From NCBI RefSeq assembly GCF_016741935.1, contig NZ_JAERRG010000001.1, positions 558,001 through 622,000 of the forward strand: a stretch of 64,000 bases of DNA, written 5' to 3'. This document shows positions 8,201-16,522 of the stretch, piece after piece. Source of the stretch: Streptomyces endocoffeicus. GTDB lineage: Bacteria > Actinomycetota > Actinomycetes > Streptomycetales > Streptomycetaceae. The position numbers were made by a program, and so were the translations under genes. Every line of letters begins with the position of its first letter. Positions within the stretch are counted from its first letter, which is position 1. The notes under the pieces were generated by a model, which saw only the letters and a list, made by a program, of their open reading frames with translations, did not search any database and was not told where the DNA came from.

Positions 8201-9493
8201 GTGCGCGCATGGCTCCCCGACGCTCGTGGCCACCGGCGCCTGTTCTCCGCGCTGTCCATCGATGCCCTGGGCACCGGCCTCTTCCTGCCGTTCTCCATCC
8301 TCTACTTCACCGCCACGACCGACCTGACCCTCGGCAGGGTCGGACTGGCCCTGTCCATCGCGGCGTTGGTGCGCATTCCGGCGACACCTGGTGCCGGAAT
8401 GTTCTGCGATCGGTTCGGCGCGCGGAACACGGTGGTGGTCTCCAACCTCACCCAGGCGGTCGGGTTCTTCAACTACCTCCTGGTGGACTCCTTCGGCCAG
8501 CTGCTCATCGCCGCGGTCGTCGTACAGCTGGGCAACTCGGCATTCTGGGTGGCCTATCCGGCGCTGGTGCATGACGTCGCCGAGGGGAAGCGCCAGGAGT
8601 CCTGGTTCGCCCTGATCACCTCGCTGCGCCATGCGGGACTCGGCGCCGGGGCTCTCGGCGCGAGTCTCGCCGTCTCGATCGGCGGGTCGACCGGATACAC
8701 CGCGATCGTCGCCGTCAACGCCCTGTCGTTCGCCGTGGCGGCGATCCTGACACGGCTCGACACCTCAGGCGGCACTCGCCCCGTTCCCGCCGACACCACA
8801 CCAGAACACGACGCCCCCTCAGCACACGCCCCCTCAGCACACGCCCCCACGAGCGGCTGGGCGAGCACCCTCCGGGACCGGCCGTTCCTCGGTTTCGTCG
8901 TACTCAACTTCGGCCTCGCGCTGCTCTCCCTCGCCTTCGGCCTCGGTGTTCCCGTCTTCCTGGTCGACACGGTGCACCTACCGCCGTGGATACCCGGCAC
9001 CGTCCTCGCGGTCAACGCCGTACTCGGCGCGGTGGGCGCCACACCCGTCGGCGCCGCCATCACGGGGCGCGGCCGAAGCGGCGGACTCATAGCCTCGCAG
9101 GCCATCGTCGGCTGTGCGTTCATGGCGGTGCTCTGCTGCGCGTACGTGCCGTCGGCTTTCGGCGTCTGCCTCGCTCTCGCCGCGGTCGTCCTGGTGACCC
9201 TCGGCGAACTCGTCCAGAGCCTGATCGTGTCCCCCATCGTCAACGACTGTGCCACGGCGGCGAGTCGCGGCCGGTACAACTCGCTCTCCCAAATGGCCTT
9301 CAGCATCGGCGACGTCGTCACACCCGCCCTCATGACCACACTTCTCGCCCATGGACCGGCCGCCGCCTGGATCCCGATGGCGGCCCTCGCCCTGGTCAAC
9401 ATGCTCGGCATCGCCCTGCTCACCAACCACCTCCCCGCGATGCGGCGACGCGTCAACCAGCCGGGCCCCACCGAAGCCGACGGCTGCGGGTAG
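8201..9493 (+). CDS. MFS transporter (efflux type)
   Basis: 430 residues from GTG 8201, with about 12 hydrophobic segments. The MFS loop between helices 2 and 3 is visible as D-R-F-G-A-R-N-T. The central cytoplasmic loop carries a 15-base tandem repeat (8811-8840) giving an A-H-A-P-S repeat, which looks like recent slippage in a tolerant loop. Gene order after the SARP and FAD oxidase suggests export of a product. Drug/H+ antiporter-like; substrate not readable. Confidence 0.85.
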   Translation: MRAWLPDARGHRRLFSALSIDALGTGLFLPFSILYFTATTDLTLGRVGLALSIAALVRIPATPGAGMFCDRFGARNTVVVSNLTQAVGFFNYLLVDSFGQLLIAAVVVQLGNSAFWVAYPALVHDVAEGKRQESWFALITSLRHAGLGAGALGASLAVSIGGSTGYTAIVAVNALSFAVAAILTRLDTSGGTRPVPADTTPEHDAPSAHAPSAHAPTSGWASTLRDRPFLGFVVLNFGLALLSLAFGLGVPVFLVDTVHLPPWIPGTVLAVNAVLGAVGATPVGAAITGRGRSGGLIASQAIVGCAFMAVLCCAYVPSAFGVCLALAAVVLVTLGELVQSLIVSPIVNDCATAASRGRYNSLSQMAFSIGDVVTPALMTTLLAHGPAAAWIPMAALALVNMLGIALLTNHLPAMRRRVNQPGPTEADGCG

Positions 9494-9570
9494 CCGCCGA
9501 CGGGCGACTGCCGGCCGGGACGTCCGGGTGGAGCTGGGACGTCGGCCACCTGTCAGTGCCACCGGTGAGA

Positions 9571-10590
9571 ATGCCGGGCATGATGACACCGATCCATGCC
9601 GATGGCTTCGAGCAGGTCGCGCTCTGGCGCGATGAGGAAACCGGGCTCCGGTCCGTCGTCGTGATCCACGACACGACCCTCGGACCGGCCCTGGGCGGGG
9701 TACGGATGCATGCGTACGCCGACGAAGACGCCGCCGTGCTGGACGGCCTGCGCCTGGCCGAGGCCATGACGCTCAAGGCCGCGGCCGCCGGGCTGGGACT
9801 GGGCGGGGGCTGGAGCATCATGATCGGCGACCCGGCGCACCACAAGGAAGAACGGCTGCTGCGGGCGCACGGCCGTGCCCTCGCGGCCTTCGGGGGGCGG
9901 TTCATTCCGGTCAACGACATCGGCACCACGCAGGCCGACATCCGCGTGATCGGGCGGGAGACCTCGCCGGTGTGCGCGGCGGGGGATCCCTCTCCCCTGA
10001 CGGCGCTGGGGGTGCTGGAGGGAATCCGCGCCTGCCTGCGTGCCTCCGGTGGTGACGGCGACCTGGCCGGGGTGCGGGTATGCGTCCAGGGAGTGGGCAA
10101 TGTGGGATCGGCCCTGGCCGATCTGCTGGCCGCGGAGGCCGCGGAGTTGATCGTGGCGGACACCGACCCCCGCCGGGCGGACGCCGTCGCGGCACGGCAC
10201 GGCGCTCGGGTCGTCGCACCGGAAGCGGCGCCGGCCGTCACCTGCGATGTGCTGGCGCCCTGCGCGCTGGGCAGCGTCGTGACCGACGAGACGCTGCCGC
10301 GGCTGGACTGCCGCATCATCGCCGGCGGCGCCAACAACGTCCTGGCCACGCCCGCTCACGCCGCCATGCTGCGGGCGCGCGGAATCCTCTACGCACCCGA
10401 TTTCTGTGTGAACGCCGGCGGCCTGATCTTCCTGGAGGAGCAGCTCCTCGGCCACGACAGCGCACACGCCGAGGCACGCGTCCGCCAAGTCGGTGTCCGG
10501 GTGGCCGAGGTGATCGACCGCTCACGGCGTACGGGCGTATCCACCGCGGACGCCGCCACCGAACTCGCCCGGGCACGACTGCGTCCGTGA
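9571..10590 (+). CDS. Leucine/valine-dehydrogenase-like protein lacking the catalytic lysine
   Basis: 339 residues from ATG 9571; ATGs at 9580 and 9583 are alternatives. It matches Glu/Leu/Phe/Val dehydrogenases along its length: L-G-P-A-L-G-G-V-R-M, M-T-L-K-A-A-A-A-G-L, N-D-I-G-T-T-Q-A-D, and the Rossmann fingerprint G-V-G-N-V-G. K69 and D116 correspond to Lys68 and Asp115 of leucine dehydrogenase. At the place of catalytic Lys80 the invariant G-G-G-K reads G-G-G-W (TGG 9811-9813), so ordinary oxidative deamination is unlikely. A different reaction or loss of activity is possible. It follows the MFS gene by about 80 bases in the same direction. Confidence 0.85.
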   Translation: MPGMMTPIHADGFEQVALWRDEETGLRSVVVIHDTTLGPALGGVRMHAYADEDAAVLDGLRLAEAMTLKAAAAGLGLGGGWSIMIGDPAHHKEERLLRAHGRALAAFGGRFIPVNDIGTTQADIRVIGRETSPVCAAGDPSPLTALGVLEGIRACLRASGGDGDLAGVRVCVQGVGNVGSALADLLAAEAAELIVADTDPRRADAVAARHGARVVAPEAAPAVTCDVLAPCALGSVVTDETLPRLDCRIIAGGANNVLATPAHAAMLRARGILYAPDFCVNAGGLIFLEEQLLGHDSAHAEARVRQVGVRVAEVIDRSRRTGVSTADAATELARARLRP

Positions 10591-10616
10591 CGCGCCGCGC
10601 GGACGAGGCCCGACGG

Positions 10617-10674
10617 CCGCCGATGGCTGAGCCGCCGATGGCTGGGCCGCCGATGGCTGGGCCGCCGATGGCTA
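10617..10674. repeat. Four tandem 15-bp units
   Basis: Unit CCGCCGATGGCTGGG is repeated almost exactly at 10617, 10632, 10647 and 10662 (last unit 13 bases). The stop codon of the convergent minus-strand gene (10672-10674, TAG on that strand) lies in the last unit. The array fills the space between two convergent genes. Confidence 0.9.
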
Positions 10675-11112
10675 GAAGCGCGGCATTCCGGAGGGCGGTT
10701 CCGGGATCGCCCGCCTCGCCGTCACCGCCTCGATGAACTCCCGTGGCGGGAGGTAGCCGTGGGCGGTGACGTAGTGGAGGACGAGATTGGGGGCGATGAG
10801 CCATCGGCCGTCGCGGGCCAGCAGCCTGATCTCGGCGCTGCCGAGGGTGACCTCGGTGCCGTCGGCGTTCACCACGACGGGGTAGGGCGGCTTTCCCTCC
10901 GGGTGCGGGAGGGTGCAGCTCTGCCAACCCCGCATGCGGTTGGTGGAGTTGTCCCGGCAGAGGACCGCGAGCGCGTGGACGAATTCCGTCGGCACCTCAC
11001 CGCGGGGGAACTCCTCCTGCCGCTCCAGCCATCCGACATTGACCGCCTGGACGCCCTGGGGCACCCCGATGCCGGGGGTGTAGGCGTAAGGGGAGCCGTC
11101 CTCGTACCGCAC
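10672..11112 (-). CDS. Conserved hypothetical protein (possibly DUF7919-like)
   Basis: 146 residues starting M-R-Y-E-D-G-S-P-Y-A-Y-T-P-G. The features Y-E-D near the start, V-N-V-G-W-L, R-M-R-G-W-x-S-C and A-P-N-L-V-L-H-Y-V-T-A-H-x-Y resemble a small cytoplasmic Streptomyces family that I associate with DUF7919, but this is from memory. No catalytic motif, signal or membrane segment is seen. The gene ends inside the 15-bp repeat array. Function unknown. Confidence 0.7.
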   Translation of the reverse strand: MRYEDGSPYAYTPGIGVPQGVQAVNVGWLERQEEFPRGEVPTEFVHALAVLCRDNSTNRMRGWQSCTLPHPEGKPPYPVVVNADGTEVTLGSAEIRLLARDGRWLIAPNLVLHYVTAHGYLPPREFIEAVTARRAIPEPPSGMPRF

Positions 11113-11200
11113 CGCGTGTTCCTCTCGTGCTCATGGGGCATCGCTGATGGCCGCTGCCCCTGCGACCGTACGGTGTGCGGCACCGCGCACACCGAGCGGG

Positions 11201-12070
11201 TCAGCGCGCCAGCCGCCCCAGGAGCGAGGAGGCCGCCGTGATACCGGCCGCCGCGGCCAGCACCAGGACGGCGTAGTCGAGTGCGAGGTGGTGCGGGGTG
11301 CCCAGCAGCAGTCCACGCAACGCGTCGACCTGGTAGCTCAGCGGATTGGCCTTGCTGACGGCCTGGAGCCAGCCGGGCATCAGCGCCACCGGATACAGCG
11401 CGTTGGAGCCGAAGAACAGCGGCATGGTGATGGCCTGCCCGATGCCCATGAGCCGGTCGCGGGTCAGCACGATCCCCGCGATGGTCATGGACAGGCAGGA
11501 GAAGAAGGCCGAGCCGAGGATCACCGCGACGGCCACCCCGAGGAGCCGCAGCGGGTTCCAGGTCAGCGCCACCCCGAGCAGGGCCGCGATGGCGATCACC
11601 ACGACCGCCTGGATCAGCGCCTTCACCCCGGAGGCGAATGCCTTACCGGTGATCAGGGCGGCTCGCGGGGTCGGGGTGACCAGCAGTTTGGTGAGGATCC
11701 CGGCGTCCCGCTCCCAGATGATCTGGATCCCGTAGAAGATGGCGATGAACATCGCGGACTGGGCGATGATGCCGGGTGCGAGATAGTCGATGTACGGCGT
11801 GCCGCCGGTCGGTATGGCCTTGAGCCGGGTGAAGGTCTCGCCGAAGATCAGCAGCCACAGGGCGGGCTGGACCGCCCGGGTGTACAGCTCGGTGCGGTCA
11901 TGCCGCAGCTTCTGGAGCTCGACCACACACATCGCGACGACCCGCGCGGGCAGCATCCGCCAGCCGGTGCGGGCGCGCGGCGGGGTCAGCAGTGGATCGG
12001 GGCGGCCGTCCGGCGCGAGCCCGGCGGCGTCAGCCGACCCGGGACGCGGTGCGACGGGTGCTTCGGACAT
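11201..12070 (-). CDS. ABC-2 type transporter permease
   Basis: 289 residues from ATG 12070, chosen because GGGAGGAG stands just upstream; a longer in-frame extension overlaps the ATPase gene and is not needed. It has six hydrophobic segments of the ABC-2 type, and the conserved region G-I-I-A-Q-S-A-M-F, P-T-P-R-A-A-L-I-T-G-K and N-P-L-S-Y-Q-V-D-A-L-R-G (DrrB/NodJ-like). With the ATPase before it, it would form a drug, lipid or polyketide exporter. The start overlaps the ATPase end by 41 bases. Confidence 0.9.
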   Translation of the reverse strand: MSEAPVAPRPGSADAAGLAPDGRPDPLLTPPRARTGWRMLPARVVAMCVVELQKLRHDRTELYTRAVQPALWLLIFGETFTRLKAIPTGGTPYIDYLAPGIIAQSAMFIAIFYGIQIIWERDAGILTKLLVTPTPRAALITGKAFASGVKALIQAVVVIAIAALLGVALTWNPLRLLGVAVAVILGSAFFSCLSMTIAGIVLTRDRLMGIGQAITMPLFFGSNALYPVALMPGWLQAVSKANPLSYQVDALRGLLLGTPHHLALDYAVLVLAAAAGITAASSLLGRLAR

Positions 12071-12884
12071 CGCGGAAATCTCCTCCCTGCTCGTCGAGGC
12101 CGCTGCCGGCGACGTCGCGGAAGACGTCCTCCAGGGTCGGCTTGGGATCGGCCTCGCCCTCCGCCCGGCGGCGTCCGGCCAGCTCGGAGCGGAGTTCATG
12201 GGGCGTTCCCAGGGCGTGGATCCGGCCGCGGTGCATCAGCGCGAGCCGGTCGCAGTACTGGTCGGCCTCGTCCATGTAGTGCGTGGTGACCAGCACGGTC
12301 ATCCCGGTGGCCGCCCGTACCGCGTTGATGTGCTCCCACACACTGGTCCTGGCGATCGGGTCCAGGCCGATCGTCGGCTCGTCCAGCATCAGCAGCCGGG
12401 GCGCGCTGACCAGCGCCTGGGCCAGTTCCAGGCGGCGGATCATGCCGCCGGAGTACGTCTTGGCGAGCCGGTCCGCCGCCGCGGTGAGATCGACCGCCTC
12501 CAGCACCCGCGCCACGCGGTCGGCCCGCTCCCGCCGGGTGACGTCGAAGACGCGGGCGAACAGCTCCACGTTCTCCCGGCCGGTGAGCCCGGCGTCGGCG
12601 GACAGCTGCTGCGGTACGTAGCCCAGCAGCCGGCGGACCGCCATCCGCTCCTTCGCCGCGTCGTGCCCGAACACCCGCACCATGCCGGCGGGGACCGGCA
12701 GCAGGGTGGTGATGCAGCGGATCGCGGTGGTCTTGCCCGCTCCATTGGGGCCGAGCAGGCCGAAGACCTCGCCCGCCCGGACCGTCAGCTCCAGGTCGTC
12801 GACCGCCTTGGTCTCCCCGAACGCGTATCGCAGGCCCTCGCAGGCGAGCGCGACGGGAGCGGTGTTCTCCGGGACGTCGGTCAT
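12030..12884 (-). CDS. ABC transporter ATP-binding protein (DrrA-like)
   Basis: 284 residues. Walker A is G-P-N-G-A-G-K-T-T, Q-loop Y-V-P-Q-Q, signature Y-S-G-G-M-I-R-R-L (Met for the usual second residue), Walker B L-L-M-L-D-E-P and the switch His in V-T-T-H. The long C-terminal tail after L-E-D-V-F-R-D is typical of daunorubicin-resistance DrrA-type ATPases. It powers the ABC-2 permease encoded next. Its start overlaps the MarR stop by 4 bases, so the three genes form one operon. Confidence 0.92.
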   Translation of the reverse strand: MTDVPENTAPVALACEGLRYAFGETKAVDDLELTVRAGEVFGLLGPNGAGKTTAIRCITTLLPVPAGMVRVFGHDAAKERMAVRRLLGYVPQQLSADAGLTGRENVELFARVFDVTRRERADRVARVLEAVDLTAAADRLAKTYSGGMIRRLELAQALVSAPRLLMLDEPTIGLDPIARTSVWEHINAVRAATGMTVLVTTHYMDEADQYCDRLALMHRGRIHALGTPHELRSELAGRRRAEGEADPKPTLEDVFRDVAGSGLDEQGGDFRDVRSTRRTASRVG

Positions 12885-13336
12885 ATCCCTTCCACCTCCT
12901 CATGAAGGTTCTCGGCCAGTTTGCGCAGCGCCGGAACGGCCGCGGCCAGCGCCGCCCGCTCGCTCTCGGACAGCTTCGCCACCTGCTCGCGGACCAGCGC
13001 GCCGCGCCGCGCCTGCCACTCCCGCAGCCGGGCCTCGGCGGCGGGGGTGGCCGTCAGCCGGGCGGAGCGCCGGTCCTCGGGGTCGGTCTCGCGGTGCAGA
13101 TAGCCCGCCTTCACCAGCTGATTGACCAGGGTGGAGACCGAGTTGCCCGCGAGGTAGAGCTCCTTGGCCGCGGCCGACACCCGGATCCCGGGGTGGGCCA
13201 TGACCAGCCGCAACAGCTCCACCTGGGCACCGCGCAGCCGCGGCTCCGTCATCCCGGCCCGCAGCCGCCGCCGGATCAGCCGCTGGACGCCGCCCAGTAC
13301 GTCGGCGAACGAGTCGGGGAACTCCTCTGTGGCCAT
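12881..13336 (-). CDS. MarR-family regulator of the ABC-2 exporter
   Basis: 151 residues with a MarR winged helix: R-G-A-Q-V-E-L-L-R-L-V, then G-I-R-V-S-A-A-A-K-E-L-Y-L-A-G-N-S-V-S-T-L-V-N recognition region and the wing D-P-E-D-R-R-S-A-R-L-T. MarR proteins usually repress their own operon and are released by a small ligand. A perfect 10-base inverted repeat ends 9 bases before the start codon. Being first in the operon, it probably controls the exporter and itself. Confidence 0.92.
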   Translation of the reverse strand: MATEEFPDSFADVLGGVQRLIRRRLRAGMTEPRLRGAQVELLRLVMAHPGIRVSAAAKELYLAGNSVSTLVNQLVKAGYLHRETDPEDRRSARLTATPAAEARLREWQARRGALVREQVAKLSESERAALAAAVPALRKLAENLHEEVEGI

Positions 13337-13344
13337 GTCTCCAC

Positions 13345-13381
13345 TTTACCTCTCAGTGAGAGGTAAATGCCCAGAGGTAAA
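13345..13381. promoter_or_regulatory. MarR operator: inverted repeat plus extra half-site
   Basis: Arms TTTACCTCTC (13345-13354) and GAGAGGTAAA (13358-13367) form a perfect palindrome around AGT. A further direct half-site AGAGGTAAA lies at 13373-13381. The position, directly upstream of the MarR start at 13336, fits autorepression. That it binds this MarR is inference. Confidence 0.8.
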
Positions 13382-13455
13382 TACCCAGGGGCGACAGGGG
13401 TGCGGAGTTGCTCCTTGACTCCCCCCGCGTCCGCCTGTGATGCTGGCGCGCACCT

Positions 13456-13485
13456 CATTTAATAAGCGCGGTTGATTTAACTCTG
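13456..13485. promoter_or_regulatory. A/T-rich putative ROK operator before GH51-like gene
   Basis: CATTTAA (13456-13462) and ATTTAACTCTG (13475-13485) are the same two elements, at nearly the same spacing, as those before the importer at 19077-19107. In this GC-rich DNA the A/T block is conspicuous. It lies about 95 bases upstream of the glycosidase start. Confidence 0.55.
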
Positions 13486-13580
13486 GGTGGTGCCGGGAAC
13501 GCACCGCGTGGGCCTGCTCGACGTGGGCACCGGTCAGCGAGCACGCGATCCGCAGAAGCGAAGACTCTCGAAGGAACGAC

Positions 13581-15551
13581 ATGAGCGAGACACGTCGGCA
13601 CGGGATAGGCCGACGCCACTTCCTGTACAGCGCGGCCGCGGTGGCCGCCGGTGCCATGGGCACCGGATGCACCCCCGATGACGCGCAGGGGACAAGCGGC
13701 TCGGATGGCGTGCCGGTCGTCGCCATCGACGCCCAGCGGAGATCGTTCAAGGTGAGCCCGTACATGACCGGGGTGAACGGGGCCAAGTGGTACGACGACG
13801 CCTACGGAATGTGGGACTCCAAGCACAACCGCCCCGCCCCGGGCATCGTCGCAAAGATCAAGAAGTCGGGGATCGGGATGAGCCGGTACCCCGGCGGCAC
13901 CTCCTCCAACCTCTTCAACTGGAAGGGCGCCATAGGTCCGCAAGCGGACCGAACCCACCAGGTCGAGGGAAAGCAGGGCGCCACCGTCGACAGCCGGTTC
14001 GGGCCGGACGAGTACATGGCCTTCATCCGGCAGATCGGCGCCACACCGGAGATCATGGCGCCGTTCGCCAACTCGACCCCGCAGGAGATCGCCGACTGGG
14101 TGGCGTACATGAACGCACCACAGGGCACGAAGTGGGGCGACCTCCGAGCGCAGAACGGCCACCCCGAGCCCTACGGCGTGCGCCACTGGGAAATCGGCAA
14201 CGAACTGTTCGGCAAGCACCAGCGCTACTGGATGAGCGCCGATGACGACAAAGCCATGCGACAGTACGCCTTCGGCGGCACACAACGGCAAAAGCACCAG
14301 CACGTCGGAACCCCCACCGACCACCGACCCTCCGCCGCCGTCAGCAACGGCGAACCCCACCAGACCTTCACCGTCCGGTACCCACCCGTCGTCCCCAAGA
14401 CCCAGACCATCCGCGTCGATGACACCACATGGCGCGAGGTCGCCAACCTCACCTCGGCCGGGACGGACGACCGCGTCTACACCTTCGACCCGAGCAACGG
14501 CACGATCCACTTCGGCGACGGCCACCACGGAGAGGTCCCCCGGAAGGGGGCGAAGATCACCGCCGACTACGACTCCGGTCCCCACGCCGGATTCGTCGAC
14601 TACTACACCAAGATGAAGGCAGCCGATCCCACGATCGACGTGCTCGCCGTCTGGGCACCCATCGAGGCGGGGAAGCTCGCGGGCGGGAAGAGCTTCCCCG
14701 AACTCCTCGCCGAACACGGCCACGCCGACAAGTACGACGGCATGGCCATCCACCCCTACACCAACTTCCAGCGAGACCTCAAAGCCACCAGCTTCCCGGA
14801 CAAACAGGCCGGACACGACTACCAGATGCTCGGGGACGCGGCCGCCGCCAAGATGGTCTCCGACCTCACCGCACTGGTACAGAAACACGGCAAGGATGAC
14901 GGCTACGTCGCGGTGTCCGAGTGCGGCGCCCTCTTCTTCGGAGGAGAACGCGACTCCGACGCCTATCCCCAGTACTCCTTCGCCATGTCGCACGCGCTCT
15001 ACATGGCGTCCCAGTGGGCCCGGTTCGCCGACCTCGGCGTCCGCTGGACCGCAAGCAACGACCTGATCGGGGAGAAGCCGGGACTGTCACGGACACTCTT
15101 CGGCGGCGCGCCCAGCTTCGTGCGCACCCCCGACGCGATCGTGCGCGAGCAGCTGAGCGGCCTCTTCCACGGCGGCGGACATGTCGTGGCCAGCGAAGTG
15201 AGGAGCAACGCCGAGGTCTCCACCCGCGAGACGCCGCTGGGCTCGTCCTACGAAGCGCTGGTCACCACCGCCGCCGTCGACAAGGACGGGGTCCTCAGCG
15301 TCCTCGTCGTCAACCGCTCACCTGACGAAGGCGTCAAGTCCCGGGTCGACCTGGGGAGTTTCCGGCACGCCGGTTCGGTCGACGTCTCCGTCGTGGCGGG
15401 CAGGTCCTACGACGACTTCAACAACGACGAACACCCCGACGCCGTCACGATCAAAAAGTCCCGCGCCACGGCAAAGGGCGACTCCCTGAACTGGACCTTC
15501 GCGGCACACTCGGTCACGCTCCTGCGCTTCCCACCGCCGACGTCCCACTAG
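13581..15551 (+). CDS. Secreted GH51-like glycoside hydrolase (alpha-L-arabinofuranosidase-like)
   Basis: 656 residues from ATG 13581 behind AAGGA. The signal G-R-R-H-F-L-Y-S-A-A-A-V-A-A-G-A-M-G-T-G-C combines a Tat-like motif with a lipobox-like Cys, so surface attachment is likely. Clan GH-A residues are readable: Y-P-G-G-T-S-S-N-L-F-N-W, acid/base E208 in W-E-I-G-N-E, and a probable nucleophile E447 in V-S-E-C-G. Residues about 280-353 form an inserted beta domain with F-G-D-G-x-x-G-x-x-P. It would release arabinose-like residues from plant or algal glycans. The 5' part is almost identical to the broken copy at 22265. The importer, ROK and sulfatase genes lie between the copies. Confidence 0.8.
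   Translation: MSETRRHGIGRRHFLYSAAAVAAGAMGTGCTPDDAQGTSGSDGVPVVAIDAQRRSFKVSPYMTGVNGAKWYDDAYGMWDSKHNRPAPGIVAKIKKSGIGMSRYPGGTSSNLFNWKGAIGPQADRTHQVEGKQGATVDSRFGPDEYMAFIRQIGATPEIMAPFANSTPQEIADWVAYMNAPQGTKWGDLRAQNGHPEPYGVRHWEIGNELFGKHQRYWMSADDDKAMRQYAFGGTQRQKHQHVGTPTDHRPSAAVSNGEPHQTFTVRYPPVVPKTQTIRVDDTTWREVANLTSAGTDDRVYTFDPSNGTIHFGDGHHGEVPRKGAKITADYDSGPHAGFVDYYTKMKAADPTIDVLAVWAPIEAGKLAGGKSFPELLAEHGHADKYDGMAIHPYTNFQRDLKATSFPDKQAGHDYQMLGDAAAAKMVSDLTALVQKHGKDDGYVAVSECGALFFGGERDSDAYPQYSFAMSHALYMASQWARFADLGVRWTASNDLIGEKPGLSRTLFGGAPSFVRTPDAIVREQLSGLFHGGGHVVASEVRSNAEVSTRETPLGSSYEALVTTAAVDKDGVLSVLVVNRSPDEGVKSRVDLGSFRHAGSVDVSVVAGRSYDDFNNDEHPDAVTIKKSRATAKGDSLNWTFAAHSVTLLRFPPPTSH
13693..14418 (+). repeat. Long direct repeat, copy 1 (726 bp)
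   Basis: Matches 22362-23087 at a constant offset of 8669 bases with no gap. The only mismatch I see is G/A at 14391/23060. Sequence on either side of the tract is clearly more divergent, so the tract looks like recent gene conversion between older duplicates. Confidence 0.9.
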
Positions 15552-15553
15552 CC

Positions 15554-15621
15554 GTCCGCTCCCTCTGTTGGAGGGGCCCTCCTCCGGCAGAGGGGCCCGC
15601 CTCCGGCAGAGGGGGGCGGAC
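15554..15621. terminator. Imperfect long hairpin between convergent genes
   Basis: GTCCGCTCCCTCTG (15554-15567) pairs with CAGAGGGGGGCGGAC (15607-15621) apart from a small mismatch. The loop holds two copies of CTCCGGCAGAGGGG. The site lies just after the GH51-like stop and before the convergent importer end, so it may stop both transcripts. Confidence 0.55.
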
Positions 15622-15641
15622 CCCGCCGAGGAAGCTTCGGT

Positions 15642-16520
15642 TCAGCGGCGCAGCAGGCTCGCGGTGAGGCCATCGGCCACGAGCTGGAAGCCCAGCACCA
15701 GCAGGGTGACGGCGGCCATCGGACCGATCGCGTACCAGGGGTTCTGCGCGAGGAAGTTCATGCTTCCCTGCAGGAGCGAGCCCAAAGAGGGGGACGGTGG
15801 CCGGATACCGAGGCCCACGTAACTCATCCCGCCCTCGATGAAGACCGCGGTCGACATGGAGAGAGCGAACTGGACGATCAGCGGGTCGAGGCCGTTCGGC
15901 AGGATGTGGCGCACCAGTATCCGCACCCGGCCCGAGCCGATGGCCGTGGCCGCGACGACGTAGTCGCGCTGGCGTTCGCCGACGACCGACGACCGGATGA
16001 GCCGGCCGAACAGCGGCACGTTGACCAGTGCGATGGTCACCATGACCGCGGTGCCCCCGGAGCCGATGATCACTGCGACGGTGACTCCCGCGATGAGCGC
16101 GGTGAACGACAGCATCACATCGAACAGCCGCTGTATGACGGTGTCGAGCCACCGGGCCAGTCCGCTCGCGAGGCCGATGAGGATTCCGGCGAGGGCACCG
16201 ATCGGGACGGCGATCACGGTGGCGAACACGTCCTGGCGCAGCCCGTACAGCACCCGGGAGAACAGGTCGCGGCCGTACTCGTCGGTGCCGAGCGGATGCG
16301 CGCCCGACGGATGGGCGAGGGCGAGCGGCCCTTGCTGTGTCGGCGAGGCGGGCGCCAGCAGCGGGGCCAGCACACCGGCCAGAACGAGCACCACGACAAG
16401 CCCGAGGCCCATGCTCAGCACCGGCCGGTGCAGCAGCCGCGACCAGCCTCCGCCACGGACGACGGCGGCGGTGGGGGTGGCCGTCGGCGGTGTCTCGGTG
16501 GTGGCGGTGGTGGTGGTCAT
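15642..16520 (-). CDS. Dipeptide/oligosaccharide ABC importer permease (DppC-like)
   Basis: 292 residues from ATG 16520. It has the N-terminal OppC domain, the periplasmic motif H-P-L-G-T-D-E-Y-G-R-D-L-F-S-R, about six membrane helices, and the ATPase-coupling EAA-like stretch A-A-T-A-I-G-S-G-R-V-R-I-L-V-R-H-I-L-P. It pairs with the DppB-like permease encoded just upstream (stop 16523). No ATPase gene is present in the operon, so a shared ATPase is needed. The context suggests uptake of oligosaccharides released by the GH51-like enzyme. Confidence 0.92.
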   Translation of the reverse strand: MTTTTATTETPPTATPTAAVVRGGGWSRLLHRPVLSMGLGLVVVLVLAGVLAPLLAPASPTQQGPLALAHPSGAHPLGTDEYGRDLFSRVLYGLRQDVFATVIAVPIGALAGILIGLASGLARWLDTVIQRLFDVMLSFTALIAGVTVAVIIGSGGTAVMVTIALVNVPLFGRLIRSSVVGERQRDYVVAATAIGSGRVRILVRHILPNGLDPLIVQFALSMSTAVFIEGGMSYVGLGIRPPSPSLGSLLQGSMNFLAQNPWYAIGPMAAVTLLVLGFQLVADGLTASLLRR

Positions 16521-16522
16521 GC

